DNA of 64,000 bases from Lachnospiraceae bacterium (GTDB lineage Bacteria; Bacillota; Clostridia; Lachnospirales; Lachnospiraceae): assembly GCA_021770245.1 (NCBI GenBank), contig JAETRI010000007.1, positions 62,001-126,000 on the forward strand, read 5' to 3'. Positions 24,404-33,953 of this stretch are shown here, one piece after another. Position 1 is the first letter of the stretch, and each line of letters starts with the position of its first letter. The position numbers and the translations under genes were made by a program. The notes beneath the pieces were generated by a model. The model was given only the letters and a program-made list of their open reading frames with translations. It had not been told where the DNA came from and did no database searches.

Positions 24404-25345
24404 ATGAAAAAAGAGATAGAGAAGATACTCGGCCAGGTGGGCAGGGTGATCATCGGCAAGGAAGAGGTAACGAAGAAACTGTTGGCCGCCATGCTGGCCG
24501 GCGGGCACGTGCTTCTGGAGGACGTACCGGGAACGGGGAAAACCAGGCTGGCCAGGACGCTGGCGGCATCCCTGGGAGTGGAATTCGGTCGGATCCAGTT
24601 TACGCCGGATATGCTTCCGGCGGATGTGACGGGACTCCACATCTATAATCGGGAGACGGGGCGTTTTGAATTGAAAAGAGGACCGGTGTTTACGAATATC
24701 CTTCTGGCAGACGAGATTAACCGGGCAACGCCCAGGACCCAGGCCGGTCTTTTGGAGTGTATGGAGGAGCGGCAGGTCACTATAGACGGGAACACGAGCG
24801 TGCTGGCGGAACCGTTTTTTGTGATAGCCACGCAGAATCCGGTGGAGACGGCGGGAACCTTCCCGCTGCCGGAAGCGCAGACGGACCGTTTCATGGTGAA
24901 ACTTTCCATGGGTATGCCCCAAAGAGAAGAAGAGATGCGGATCTTGGCCGCCTATAGCGAAGGGGATCCTCTGACGGAACTGAAGGCCGTCATGGACGGA
25001 GAAGAGGTGGTGCGTCTGAAAGAGGAGACGCGGCAGGTCTATGTCCATCCGTTGATGGCGGGATATCTGACGGATCTGGCGTCGGCCACCAGGAAACAGG
25101 AACGGGTGGTCATGGGGGTGAGCCCCCGGGGAACCCTGGCGCTGATGCGCTGCTGCAAAGCACTGGCCTGTATGGAAGGCAGGGATTATGTTACTCCTGA
25201 GGATGCGAAGCTGCTGGCTCCCTGCGTGCTGGCGCACCGGCTCGTCTTTTCCGCGGGAAGGAGCAGGCAGGAGGAGGCGGAGAAGATCATAGGGGAGATC
25301 CTGGAGAAAACGCCTGTTCCCGTGGAGGATTTCGGCAGAAGATAA
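24404..25345 (+). CDS. MoxR-family AAA+ ATPase
   Basis: LLEDVPGTGKTRLARTLA, LLADEINRATPRTQAGLLECMEE; internal start MKKEIEKILG preferred over the track start. Confidence 0.92.
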   Translation: MKKEIEKILGQVGRVIIGKEEVTKKLLAAMLAGGHVLLEDVPGTGKTRLARTLAASLGVEFGRIQFTPDMLPADVTGLHIYNRETGRFELKRGPVFTNILLADEINRATPRTQAGLLECMEERQVTIDGNTSVLAEPFFVIATQNPVETAGTFPLPEAQTDRFMVKLSMGMPQREEEMRILAAYSEGDPLTELKAVMDGEEVVRLKEETRQVYVHPLMAGYLTDLASATRKQERVVMGVSPRGTLALMRCCKALACMEGRDYVTPEDAKLLAPCVLAHRLVFSAGRSRQEEAEKIIGEILEKTPVPVEDFGRR

Positions 25346-25368
25346 ATCCGGGAAGGAGGGGAAGGGAG

Positions 25369-26502
25369 ATGTCCATTCTATGGCTGATCCTTGGGGCGGT
25401 GGCGCTTTACCTGCTTCAGGGGCAGATATACGGACGGTTTTGGGATAAGGGTCTGTGGGCGGGGCTGGAATTCGAGAAAAAAAGCGCGGTGGAAGGCGAA
25501 GAGTGCCATCTTTTGGAGCGTGTGGAGAATCGGAAGGCTCTTCCGCTTCCCATGGTCAAAGTGAAATTTCAGATGTCCAGGAACCTTGCTTTTACGGATG
25601 AAGGGGACAGCGCCGTAACGGACCAATATTACCGGAACGATATCCTTTCCCTGGGACCGAATCAGCGGATCATCAGGAAGATTCCTTTTCTCTGCCGGGC
25701 GAGGGGATATTACCGGATCCGGGGGCTGGATCTGGTGGGGACGGATCTGTTCCTTAGCAGGGAAATGGTGAGGGAGGCGGAGGGAGGAAGTACACTGTAT
25801 GTCTATCCCCGGCCTGCGGAAGGGGCGGAGCTCATGACGGCACTCCGGAAGCTGAACGGGGAGATCCTGGCCAGGAGGCATATGCTGGAGGATCCTTTCG
25901 AATATCGGGGAATCAGGGAATACGCTCCCTTTGACGAGATGAAAAGCATTAACTGGAAGGCGACGGCTCGGATGGACGACCTTATGGTGAATATGCGGGG
26001 GCATACTTCTCTGCAGTCCGTACACATCTACGTGAACCTGGAGGATTCCGGCGTCTGGCGCCGGAGGGAGCTGTCGGAGCTGTGTATCCGGATCGCGGCC
26101 AGGGCCGCGGAAGAACTGCTGGGGCAGGGGATCCGCACCGCCGTCTACTGCAACGGGAGGGATATCCTGAACGGAGAGCTCATGCGGATCCCGGCCGCTG
26201 CTGGGGAAGGACAGATGGAGGGGATTAACAGGAGTTTTGCCAGGCTGGACGCGGACCGGACGGTTCCCTTCGGAGAGGCTTTTGCCAAGGAACTGGAGAA
26301 TGAGGAAAGGGATACGGCGGTCCTGGTCGTCTCTGTGGAAAGGGGCAGCCGGTTCGTGGGGATTCTGGATCGTCTGGCAGGACGGGGCTGTGATTTCACC
26401 TGGTTCTGCCCTTTGCTTGCGGATATGGAAGCAGGCGTGGAGAATCCGGAAAGGCTTCGTTTCACCAGGCTGTGTGCGGAGGAAATGTTGGATGGGACAT
26501 AA
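25369..26502 (+). CDS. DUF58 domain-containing protein
   Basis: DPFEYRGIREYAPFDEMKSINWKATARMDDLMV is the DUF58 signature. Confidence 0.9.
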   Translation: MSILWLILGAVALYLLQGQIYGRFWDKGLWAGLEFEKKSAVEGEECHLLERVENRKALPLPMVKVKFQMSRNLAFTDEGDSAVTDQYYRNDILSLGPNQRIIRKIPFLCRARGYYRIRGLDLVGTDLFLSREMVREAEGGSTLYVYPRPAEGAELMTALRKLNGEILARRHMLEDPFEYRGIREYAPFDEMKSINWKATARMDDLMVNMRGHTSLQSVHIYVNLEDSGVWRRRELSELCIRIAARAAEELLGQGIRTAVYCNGRDILNGELMRIPAAAGEGQMEGINRSFARLDADRTVPFGEAFAKELENEERDTAVLVVSVERGSRFVGILDRLAGRGCDFTWFCPLLADMEAGVENPERLRFTRLCAEEMLDGT

Positions 26503-28009
26503 GCATTGGAAAACGGCAAAGGGGACGATGACGATCATTATGAATTTTATGGCGGTATTGTGTGCGCAGACCGCCGTATTCGTCGCCTTCGCCCATATGC
26601 AGGAGACTGCGTATCGAAGCAGCGTTCCGGTGCCGGGATTGTTCAGGCAGGTTTTGGTTGTGGCGGCTCCTTTTGCCTTCTGGCAGATCAGAGAGCGGAT
26701 CGACAGTCTGACCGTGTTTTTCGCCCTTCATTTCCTGACTGCCGCGGCGCTGCCCTTTTCTTTGGGGGAAAATACGGCACAAAGGGGCATTTTCTTCCTG
26801 TTTGTCGGCGGATATCTGGCAGAGTCCTTCTGTATCCGTTTCCGGAAGGAAGAGGATCTGCCGGTTCGGGAGGATTCCTCCGTGCGCAGGATAATAACCG
26901 GCCCGGCGGAAGAGGCGGAGAAAGACGGAGCTTCGGAAAAGGAAAAGCGGAAGGAGAAACCGGCTCTCCCTGAGGCGGCTACCGGGGCGGGCGCGGTGGT
27001 GCCGGCAGGGATGGCGGCGCTTTCCTTTCTGGCCTGTGCGGGAATGGGGGCGGATTGGGCCTGCAGCCGGATCTGGATACTGTCGCTGGCCTATATTCTC
27101 CTGTTTTTTGCCTCCTCTTATCTGCGGAACCTGGAGAGGTTCGTCCGTTTAAACCGGCCGAGCAACGCGCACATCCCCGTCCGGGAAATGCTGCTGCAGG
27201 GCGGTGGGATGACGGCGGGATTTGGCATAACCTCGGTCCTTCTGCTGGGAGTGGGGGTGAACGACGCGCTGACAGGGCCGCTGACGGAAGGGCTGAAGCG
27301 GGCGGGACTTTGGCTGCTGCGCTGTCTGGCCCGGGCGGTCACCTTTCTGATGAGCCTGTCGAAGGGAGGAGAGCGGATCAAGGCGGAGACTCCCATGCCT
27401 GCCGCGCCGATGCCGGGAATGGAGGAGATCGCGCCGACGCCGCTTTGGATGGTGATACTGGAAAAAATCTTTGCCCTGATTTTTCTGGCCGCTTTCGTCC
27501 TCCTTCTTCTGTGGACGCTTTACAGGACGGTTTTATGGGTGATCCGCAGATTCTATGAGAATACGGAAAGAGGTACGATAAAAACGGATGGAACGGTGGA
27601 GATCCGGGAGAAGCTCGTCAGGAAGAAAGGGGAGGGGATGCGTAAAAAAGGCCTTCCGTTCCTCGGAGGGAGCCCGGAGGAACGGATCCGGAAATGCTTT
27701 ATCAGGACGATCCGCCGTACGGGCCGTTTCCGTATCCCGGAAGGCGAAGCGGCGGGGCGGGCCTTCCCGGGCAGACGGGGACCGGGGATCCGGGAAGAAA
27801 GGGACAGGGCCTGGGAGAATTTTGCCCGGGGAAAAACGGCCAGGCAGCTGGGAGAGGCGTCGGGCCTTATGCACGAAGAGACGGCGCCCGCCTTTCTGGA
27901 GCTGGCTAAGCTGTATGAGAAGGCGCGTTACGGAAGAGCGTGTACCGGGGAAGACGCGAAAAGGGCCGCCCGGGCCGCCGCCGTACTGACGGCCTGCCTG
28001 CGGGAATAA
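26492..28009 (+). CDS. Multi-TM membrane protein of the MoxR-DUF58 cluster (C-terminal DUF4129-like)
   Basis: Several hydrophobic helices; position after DUF58; Arg-rich cytoplasmic C-terminal domain. Confidence 0.6.
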   Translation: MGHKHWKTAKGTMTIIMNFMAVLCAQTAVFVAFAHMQETAYRSSVPVPGLFRQVLVVAAPFAFWQIRERIDSLTVFFALHFLTAAALPFSLGENTAQRGIFFLFVGGYLAESFCIRFRKEEDLPVREDSSVRRIITGPAEEAEKDGASEKEKRKEKPALPEAATGAGAVVPAGMAALSFLACAGMGADWACSRIWILSLAYILLFFASSYLRNLERFVRLNRPSNAHIPVREMLLQGGGMTAGFGITSVLLLGVGVNDALTGPLTEGLKRAGLWLLRCLARAVTFLMSLSKGGERIKAETPMPAAPMPGMEEIAPTPLWMVILEKIFALIFLAAFVLLLLWTLYRTVLWVIRRFYENTERGTIKTDGTVEIREKLVRKKGEGMRKKGLPFLGGSPEERIRKCFIRTIRRTGRFRIPEGEAAGRAFPGRRGPGIREERDRAWENFARGKTARQLGEASGLMHEETAPAFLELAKLYEKARYGRACTGEDAKRAARAAAVLTACLRE

Positions 28010-28087
28010 ACCATCCGCCTTTTCCTGCATAGATTATAATAAAAACAACCGGCTGTGAAAATCGGCAGACAGCCGGGAAAGGGAAAC

Positions 28088-28729
28088 ATGGACGATATCA
28101 GAAAGGTACCGGACGCCCTGCTCCGGGGCGGAAACGGGAACCGGAAAGCGCCGGAATATACGAAAGGCAGCCAATGGAGACGCTGCCCCTGCGAAGGACC
28201 GAAACGGCCTCTGCCTTTTTATATGACTTATCCCATGCCCATGACATGGGAGGAAGAAGATGCTGCGGCGCGCGATCTGGACTATCTGCTTCAGATGTAT
28301 CCCATGAAGGCCCGGAAGTACCGGGAAAGGATCAGCGGGATCCTGGATACCATGGATTATGCGGGAAGCATGATCTATGACGAATACCCGGACCGCCTTG
28401 CACTCACGCGCCTGTCCGAGGATATTTGGAAAGAGATCAGGAAACAGGAAGAAGCCGAATGGGAAAAGGCGGACGGGGGAGGCGGTACGGAAAGCGAAGC
28501 GTACTGGGAACGGATCAGAGAGCTCCTGGAGATCCTGCTGTATTATGAGATCTATCGCAGGAGAAGAGGGACTCCGTCTATTCCGGACAGGAATCTCTGG
28601 AGAACGAGCCCGACGGATCCGGCCGCCTTTCGGCAGGGAAATCGGGAACAGGATCCGTACGGCATGTTTCCGGATTCCCGCAAAAGGGGAATGAGGGGGG
28701 AACGTTTTACACCCCCGTATCTGCCCTGA
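28088..28729 (+). CDS. Hypothetical protein
   Basis: Plausible start after ggga spacing; acidic/helical composition; TATAAT-like box upstream. Confidence 0.55.
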   Translation: MDDIRKVPDALLRGGNGNRKAPEYTKGSQWRRCPCEGPKRPLPFYMTYPMPMTWEEEDAAARDLDYLLQMYPMKARKYRERISGILDTMDYAGSMIYDEYPDRLALTRLSEDIWKEIRKQEEAEWEKADGGGGTESEAYWERIRELLEILLYYEIYRRRRGTPSIPDRNLWRTSPTDPAAFRQGNREQDPYGMFPDSRKRGMRGERFTPPYLP

Positions 28730-28883
28730 AAAAAACAGAAGAGAGTGATAAGACGACCCGCCGCGGACATGGGCGGAGGTGTGGATCAAAACCCGTTTCC
28801 CAAAGGCGGATTTTGATTCACACCGGTATCTGTTTCTTCCGACAATTTAATACGTGTATCATATACGCAGATGGGAGCAGGAT

Positions 28884-30035
28884 ATGGACGAGCTGTTAAA
28901 GCTGCTTGGGGAAAGTATGAATGACAGGTTATACCAGATGACGGCGGGAGGGCCGCGAAAGAAGGGCGGGGAGCTCAGGGTTCGGATCAGGCCGATCCTG
29001 CTGCGCGGCCGCCTGTCCTTTCAGATGGAGCGATTCTGCGGCAGCCAGGTTTTTCATCGGAATCTGACCGATCGGGAAGCGGTATCCGCCATGGCGGAGG
29101 TGATGGAGAGATTCCGCCAGCTGGACGTGGACACCACGGATTTCCATGCCACCGTGCTGATGAACAAAAAAGGGGAGGCGGTCATCAGAAAGCGGACGAA
29201 GGGAGAACCGGATCAGGTAAAGCGGCAGGTACCCGGGCATGACAGAAAAAAGAACTATATTCTGGAGGAGGGACAGCCGGTTCCTTTCCTGATCGATCTG
29301 GGGGTCCAGACGCCGGACGGAAAGATTGTGAGAAGCAGATACGATAAATTTCGCCAGGTCAACCGTTTTTTGGAATTTATTGCCGATATTGTGCCAATAC
29401 TTCCAGGAGGGCGGTGCATCAGGATCGTCGATTTCGGATGCGGGAAAAGCTATTTAACCTTTGCCATGTATTATTACCTGCACGTAAAGTGCGGCCTGGA
29501 TATCCGGGTAACCGGCCTTGATCTGAAAAAAGAGGTGATCATGCACTGCAGCGCCCTCGCGGAGAAATACGGATTTACGGGGCTGGATTTTCAACAAGGG
29601 GATATCGCGGGCTATGAGGGTGGAGATCAGGCGGACATGGTGGTAACGCTCCACGCCTGTGATACGGCCACGGATTATGCCCTGCACCGGGCGGTAGGCT
29701 GGGGCGCTAAAGTGATCCTTTCCGTTCCCTGCTGTCAGCATGAGATGAACGCTCAGATTGCCTGTAACGTGCTGCAGCCCGCACTGAAGTACGGACTGAT
29801 CCGGGAACGGATGTCGGCGCTTTTAACGGATGCGCTCCGGGCAAATCTGCTGGAGGAGGCCGGATATGAGGTGCAGGTACTGGAGTTTATCGATATGGAG
29901 CATACGCCTAAAAATATCCTCATCCGCGCAATAAAGAAGGAGAACGCCCGGCCGACGGATACCAAAGCCGCCGAGATGGCGGATTTCCTGCATGTGAACA
30001 CATGTCTGCAAAAACTGATGGCAGGAGTAGGTTGA
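28884..30035 (+). CDS. Class I SAM-dependent methyltransferase (Methyltransf_32-like)
   Basis: IRIVDFGCGKSYLTFAMYYYL; VTLHACDTATDYAL; hairpin-SD cagatgggag upstream. Confidence 0.85.
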   Translation: MDELLKLLGESMNDRLYQMTAGGPRKKGGELRVRIRPILLRGRLSFQMERFCGSQVFHRNLTDREAVSAMAEVMERFRQLDVDTTDFHATVLMNKKGEAVIRKRTKGEPDQVKRQVPGHDRKKNYILEEGQPVPFLIDLGVQTPDGKIVRSRYDKFRQVNRFLEFIADIVPILPGGRCIRIVDFGCGKSYLTFAMYYYLHVKCGLDIRVTGLDLKKEVIMHCSALAEKYGFTGLDFQQGDIAGYEGGDQADMVVTLHACDTATDYALHRAVGWGAKVILSVPCCQHEMNAQIACNVLQPALKYGLIRERMSALLTDALRANLLEEAGYEVQVLEFIDMEHTPKNILIRAIKKENARPTDTKAAEMADFLHVNTCLQKLMAGVG

Positions 30036-30135
30036 AAAATGACCTTCGGTCATTTTTCAACCGGGAATTTGTGCTGCCGCGCAGGACGCGGCATGGAGGA
30101 GGAGATTGCCCGCCGGGGCGGGCAGATGGGAGCCA
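30033..30135 (+). repeat. Chimeric cassette (family 2 stem then family 1-type hairpin-SD) upstream of the large exported protein
   Basis: ggttgaaaaatgaccttcggtcatttttcaacc...gcgcaggacgcggcatggagg...gcccgccggggcgggcagatgggagcc. Confidence 0.88.
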
Positions 30136-30138
30136 TTT

Positions 30139-32664
30139 ATGAAGAGGACATTGATCAGAAGCTGTGTGTTTGTGGCCACGTTCCTGTTGGCGCTGATACT
30201 CGACAGCATGCTGCTGAATAAGGGAAATACGGATATGACGGCAGAATTGAAGGATTCGGAGCTGCCGTTGGTTTTCATCGATGTAAGGGGACGGCAGGTG
30301 AACATGATGCAGGGGTTTCTCACCCGGATGGATGAGAAATACATGCATAAAGGCATCATATCCGTGGGTGAAAACCGCAGGCTTTCGATCAGTGTCAAAA
30401 CCTATGGGCGGTCGGTGAAAGGCCTGGATTTTGAGGTGCGCAGTATTGACGGGGAAAGACTGGTGGAGGATACGCCCATTGCGGCCTTTTCGGAGGGGGA
30501 TGTACTCCATGCGGATATCACGCTCAAGGATCTGATTGATCGGAATACGGAATATACTCTGACGTTCCGCCTGACTTTGGATGACGGAAGGGTGGCGTAT
30601 TATTATACCAGGATCATCCAGGCAGCCAACTACGGAATGGAAGAAAAACTGGACTTCGTGGCGGATTTCAGCGCGGCCACCTTCCGTGCGGACGGGCTGT
30701 CGGATCTGGGGCAGTACATGGAAACGAGCCGGGAAGGGGATAATACCACACTGAGCCATGTGACCATCAACAGCAGTTTAAAGCAGATCGGCTGGGGCGG
30801 ACTGGAGGTGGAGCGGGTGACGGAGCCTGTGTATACCATCCAGGACATCACGGAACAGACCGCGGCCATTACGGTGGAATATCTGGTCCGATATATGCGT
30901 TATGAGCGGGAAAACGAAGCGCGGGTGAAGGAAGTCTACCGGGTTCGTACCGGGGAAGAAAGGATGTTTCTGCTGGAGTACGACAGGACCATGAGCGAGA
31001 TCTTTACGGAGGAAGCCACATCCTTTGTGGACGATCGGATCATGCTGGGGATTCTGGATCCGGAGATTGGCCTGACGGAAAGCGATGGGGGAAAGGTTCT
31101 GGCCTTTTCCCAGGCGGGCGTGCTCTACAGCCTGAATATGATGGATTACAGGCTGGCGAGGCTCTTTTCCTTATATGGAGAGGAAACGACTGACGAACGC
31201 TCTCTGTACGGCGATCACGATTTTAAGATCCTGCAGGTGGATGAAACCGGAAATGTGGTTTTTATGGTATATGGGTATATCAGCCGGGGGCGCTGGGAGG
31301 GGTACTGCGGGGCCGTAGTATATTACTACAACGGCGCCACCAATACCATAGAAGAAATGGCGTTCCTTCCCAGCGCCAAGTCTCCGGAGCTGCTGGAGGC
31401 GGAAATGAACCAGCTGTGCTATATGAACGGGAAAAACGAGCTCTACGTTTTCTTAAACGACAGGATCAGCCGGATCCGCCTGGACGGACGCAGCGTGGAG
31501 GTGATCGCGGAGAACCTAAGCGGCGGAAACTGCCAGATTTCCGAAAGCAATCAGAATATCGTCTGGCAGAATGAGGACGGGGAAAGGGGAGGCGTCTCTC
31601 TGACGCTGATGAACCTAAACAGCGGAGAACAGACTACGATCGAGGCGGGAAGCGGTAATTACATTCTTCCGCTGGGCTTTATGGGAGAGGATCTGATCTA
31701 TGGCGTGGCCCGCAGAGAGGATGTGGTATCGGGGTATACGGGCCAAACGGTATTTCCCATGTACAGGATTCGGATTCAGGACGAGGGCGGAGAGATCCTG
31801 ATGACCTATGAAAAACCGGGTATCTATGTCACGGGATGCAGGATGAACGAAAACCAGATCATCCTCGACCGCGTGGAGAAGGACGAGACGGGCGGATATA
31901 CCGCCTGCGCGGCGGATCAGATCGTCAGCGGTGTGGAGGCCCAGCCCAAGAGCAACGTCGTGATAACAATGCCCACGGAAGATTATGAAAAGCTGACGGC
32001 AATACAGATGGGAAAAGGCCTTGACGGCAAGCGGATGAAATTCCTCACGCCCAGGGAGGTGCTGTACGAGGGAGACAGGGAAGTGCTCCTTCCGCCTTCC
32101 GGTGAGGAAGTGGAAAGCTACTATGTCTATGGGCTGGACGGAAAGGCCGCTATCGTTTTTTCACCCAGGGAGGCGATCGGGCTCGCCGATGATACGGCGG
32201 GAGTGGTGACCGGACGGGACGGCTCCTATGTCTGGAGAAGGGAACGGATCAACACGAAAAACCAGATCATGGCTATCGAAGCGGCTGCCGTGACGGAGGA
32301 AAGGGGCAGCCTGGCCGTCTGCCTGGATGAAATCCTGCGTTTCGAGGGAACCACCCAAAATACGCAGCAGCTGTTAAACCAGGGGAAGGCGGTAACAAGG
32401 ATTTTGGAAGAAAACCTGCACGAGGCCCGGATCCTCGACTTATCCGGCTGCAGCCTGGAGAGCGTGTTGTATTATCCCGACAGGGAGGCGCCGGTGCTGG
32501 CTCTTCTGGCAGACGGAAACGCGGTTCTTTTGACCGGCTTTAATGAAATGCAGGTGGTGGTGATGGATCCGCAGGCGGGCACTTTGGAGAAAATGGGAAT
32601 AAACGATGCCGCCGCCTGGTTCGAGGAAAACGGGAATCTGTTCATATCCTATGTCAGGAAATAG
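30139..32664 (+). CDS. Large membrane-anchored/exported protein of unknown function
   Basis: N-terminal TM (SCVFVATFLLALILDSML); long beta-rich, propeller-like region. Confidence 0.75.
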   Translation: MKRTLIRSCVFVATFLLALILDSMLLNKGNTDMTAELKDSELPLVFIDVRGRQVNMMQGFLTRMDEKYMHKGIISVGENRRLSISVKTYGRSVKGLDFEVRSIDGERLVEDTPIAAFSEGDVLHADITLKDLIDRNTEYTLTFRLTLDDGRVAYYYTRIIQAANYGMEEKLDFVADFSAATFRADGLSDLGQYMETSREGDNTTLSHVTINSSLKQIGWGGLEVERVTEPVYTIQDITEQTAAITVEYLVRYMRYERENEARVKEVYRVRTGEERMFLLEYDRTMSEIFTEEATSFVDDRIMLGILDPEIGLTESDGGKVLAFSQAGVLYSLNMMDYRLARLFSLYGEETTDERSLYGDHDFKILQVDETGNVVFMVYGYISRGRWEGYCGAVVYYYNGATNTIEEMAFLPSAKSPELLEAEMNQLCYMNGKNELYVFLNDRISRIRLDGRSVEVIAENLSGGNCQISESNQNIVWQNEDGERGGVSLTLMNLNSGEQTTIEAGSGNYILPLGFMGEDLIYGVARREDVVSGYTGQTVFPMYRIRIQDEGGEILMTYEKPGIYVTGCRMNENQIILDRVEKDETGGYTACAADQIVSGVEAQPKSNVVITMPTEDYEKLTAIQMGKGLDGKRMKFLTPREVLYEGDREVLLPPSGEEVESYYVYGLDGKAAIVFSPREAIGLADDTAGVVTGRDGSYVWRRERINTKNQIMAIEAAAVTEERGSLAVCLDEILRFEGTTQNTQQLLNQGKAVTRILEENLHEARILDLSGCSLESVLYYPDREAPVLALLADGNAVLLTGFNEMQVVVMDPQAGTLEKMGINDAAAWFEENGNLFISYVRK

Positions 32665-32790
32665 ACGGAAAAGAAGTCTGATGGCTTACTTCTGTCACAC
32701 CATTTGCGCCGCAGGCAGCCCAAATGGGATCACAGACGTGAAATCGCATACGCGATTTCGCGTTGCGGTGCCCAAAGGGCGCGGCATGAA
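32664..32790 (+). repeat. Degenerate orphan family 2 cassette
   Basis: agtctgatggcttacttct...gccgcaggcagcccaaatgggatcacagacgtgaaatcgcatacgcgatttcgcgttgcggtgcccaaagggcgcggcatg; no + strand gene follows. Confidence 0.75.
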
Positions 32791-32878
32791 AAGGTTAGAA
32801 TGAAACGCCCGCCGGTTCTGAGTGAAGGAGGGGCTGCAGGTATTGACCGGGAGAATCCATGCCGTTTCTGCCTGCAGC

Positions 32879-33448
32879 TCAGGAAGCCTGCGGGAACAGC
32901 CTGCCGCGGTATTTATCCAATGCGGACAGAAGGAGAAGACCCAGCACGCCGCAGGAAAGGATTTCCCCCAGGGTGACCGTGACAAAGGAAAACCAGAGCG
33001 GTTCGATGCCATAGACGTATTTAAGCACGAGAGGAACTACGACGGCGTTTGCGAGGATAGGGGGCAGGGGGGCCAGCCGTTTATGCGCGCGCAGCTTCCT
33101 CGTGCCGACGGCACCGATCAGGGTGGCAAGCGAGCCGAAGAGAATATCGGGCAGGGCGCAGCCGGTGAGCGTGTTGGCGATCAGGCATCCGACAAAGAGA
33201 CCGGGAACGCCTGCAACGGTAAAACAGGGAAGGACGGCCAGGGCTTCGGAGAAGCGGATCTGTACCGCATAGTTGGCCAGGCCGAAAGCATTGGCAAGGA
33301 AGGTGAGCACCACGTAAAGGGCGGCGATCATGGCAGCCTGGGTGATCAGATAGGTGTTCTTTTTCCGGCTTTTGCGGGAGAAAAAAGTGAGTACGGCAAG
33401 AAGGGCTGCCACCAGGGCCGCCAGGAACGTTAGATAGATGTTTTTCAT
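32879..33448 (-). CDS. queT: QueT-family ECF transporter S component
   Basis: ITQAAMIAALYVVLTFLANAFGLANYAVQIRFSEALAVLPCFTVAGVPGLFVGCLIAN characteristic of QueT. Confidence 0.92.
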   Translation of the reverse strand: MKNIYLTFLAALVAALLAVLTFFSRKSRKKNTYLITQAAMIAALYVVLTFLANAFGLANYAVQIRFSEALAVLPCFTVAGVPGLFVGCLIANTLTGCALPDILFGSLATLIGAVGTRKLRAHKRLAPLPPILANAVVVPLVLKYVYGIEPLWFSFVTVTLGEILSCGVLGLLLLSALDKYRGRLFPQAS

Positions 33449-33455
33449 GATATGT

Positions 33456-33500
33456 TCTCCTTTAGTTTTGTTTTACGTGAGGAAGGTTTCGAACTCACGT
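33456..33500 (-). ncRNA. Candidate preQ1-I riboswitch upstream of queT
   Basis: ACGTGAG-TTCGAAACCTTC-CTCACGT-AAAACAAAACTAAAGGAG: short stem, loop CCTT complementary to SD AAGG, A-rich tail as in preQ1-I aptamers. Confidence 0.75.
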
Positions 33501-33590
33501 GGGTAGAGTGCCGGGAAGCCTGTGAAGACTTCCCGGCATCTTAGTTTACCAAAAACGGAGAGAAAGTCAAGCGGGCCGCAGTCCGTTTAC

Positions 33591-33827
33591 AGGATAAAGG
33601 CATGAAAGGCCCTGCGGCCCCTGTGCCACCCCTGCCCGGCCCCACGGCGTGTGATGATCCATCGGGGACCCGCTCTCGCTCAGCCAAAAACGCAGCGGTA
33701 CTAAGCTCGCAAGGGGCGCGCTCGCTAAGTGCCGGCGTTTTTGGATGGTCCCCTCTGTGATCATCACACGCCGTGGGGCCGGGCAGGGGTGGCACAGGGG
33801 CCGCAGGGCCTTTCATGCCTTTGTCCT
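33591..33827. repeat. Large palindromic element copy 1 (237 bp)
   Basis: aggataaaggcatgaaaggccctgcgg...ccgcagggcctttcatgcctttgtcct near-perfect inverted repeat around a conserved core. Confidence 0.92.
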
Positions 33828-33860
33828 GAGTCCGTTTATAAGTTCTTAAGAAAAAAACCG

Positions 33861-33889
33861 TTGACAATACCGAAGAGAAGTGATAATGT
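33861..33889 (+). promoter_or_regulatory. hrcA promoter (TTGACA ... TGATAATGT)
   Basis: Consensus -35 and near-consensus -10 just upstream of CIRCE. Confidence 0.75.
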
Positions 33890-33903
33890 ATGTTCAGAAG
33901 GTG

Positions 33904-33930
33904 TTAGCACTCCGATGAGTTGAGTGCTAA
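33904..33930 (+). promoter_or_regulatory. CIRCE operator (TTAGCACTC-N9-GAGTGCTAA)
   Basis: Perfect match to CIRCE consensus upstream of hrcA. Confidence 0.98.
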
Positions 33931-33953
33931 CAGCCCGAAATGAGGTGAGGTGA

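Noticed and set aside
32822-33433. 203-aa plus-strand ORF over queT
   Set aside because: QueT on the minus strand is convincing and has a riboswitch; this frame is charged and low-complexity.
33541-33923. Short ORFs in the palindromic elements (e.g. LRFWLSESGSPMDHH, SAKNAAVLSSQG)
   Set aside because: Similar peptides recur only because the DNA element recurs; no SD or coding signature, so probably spurious.
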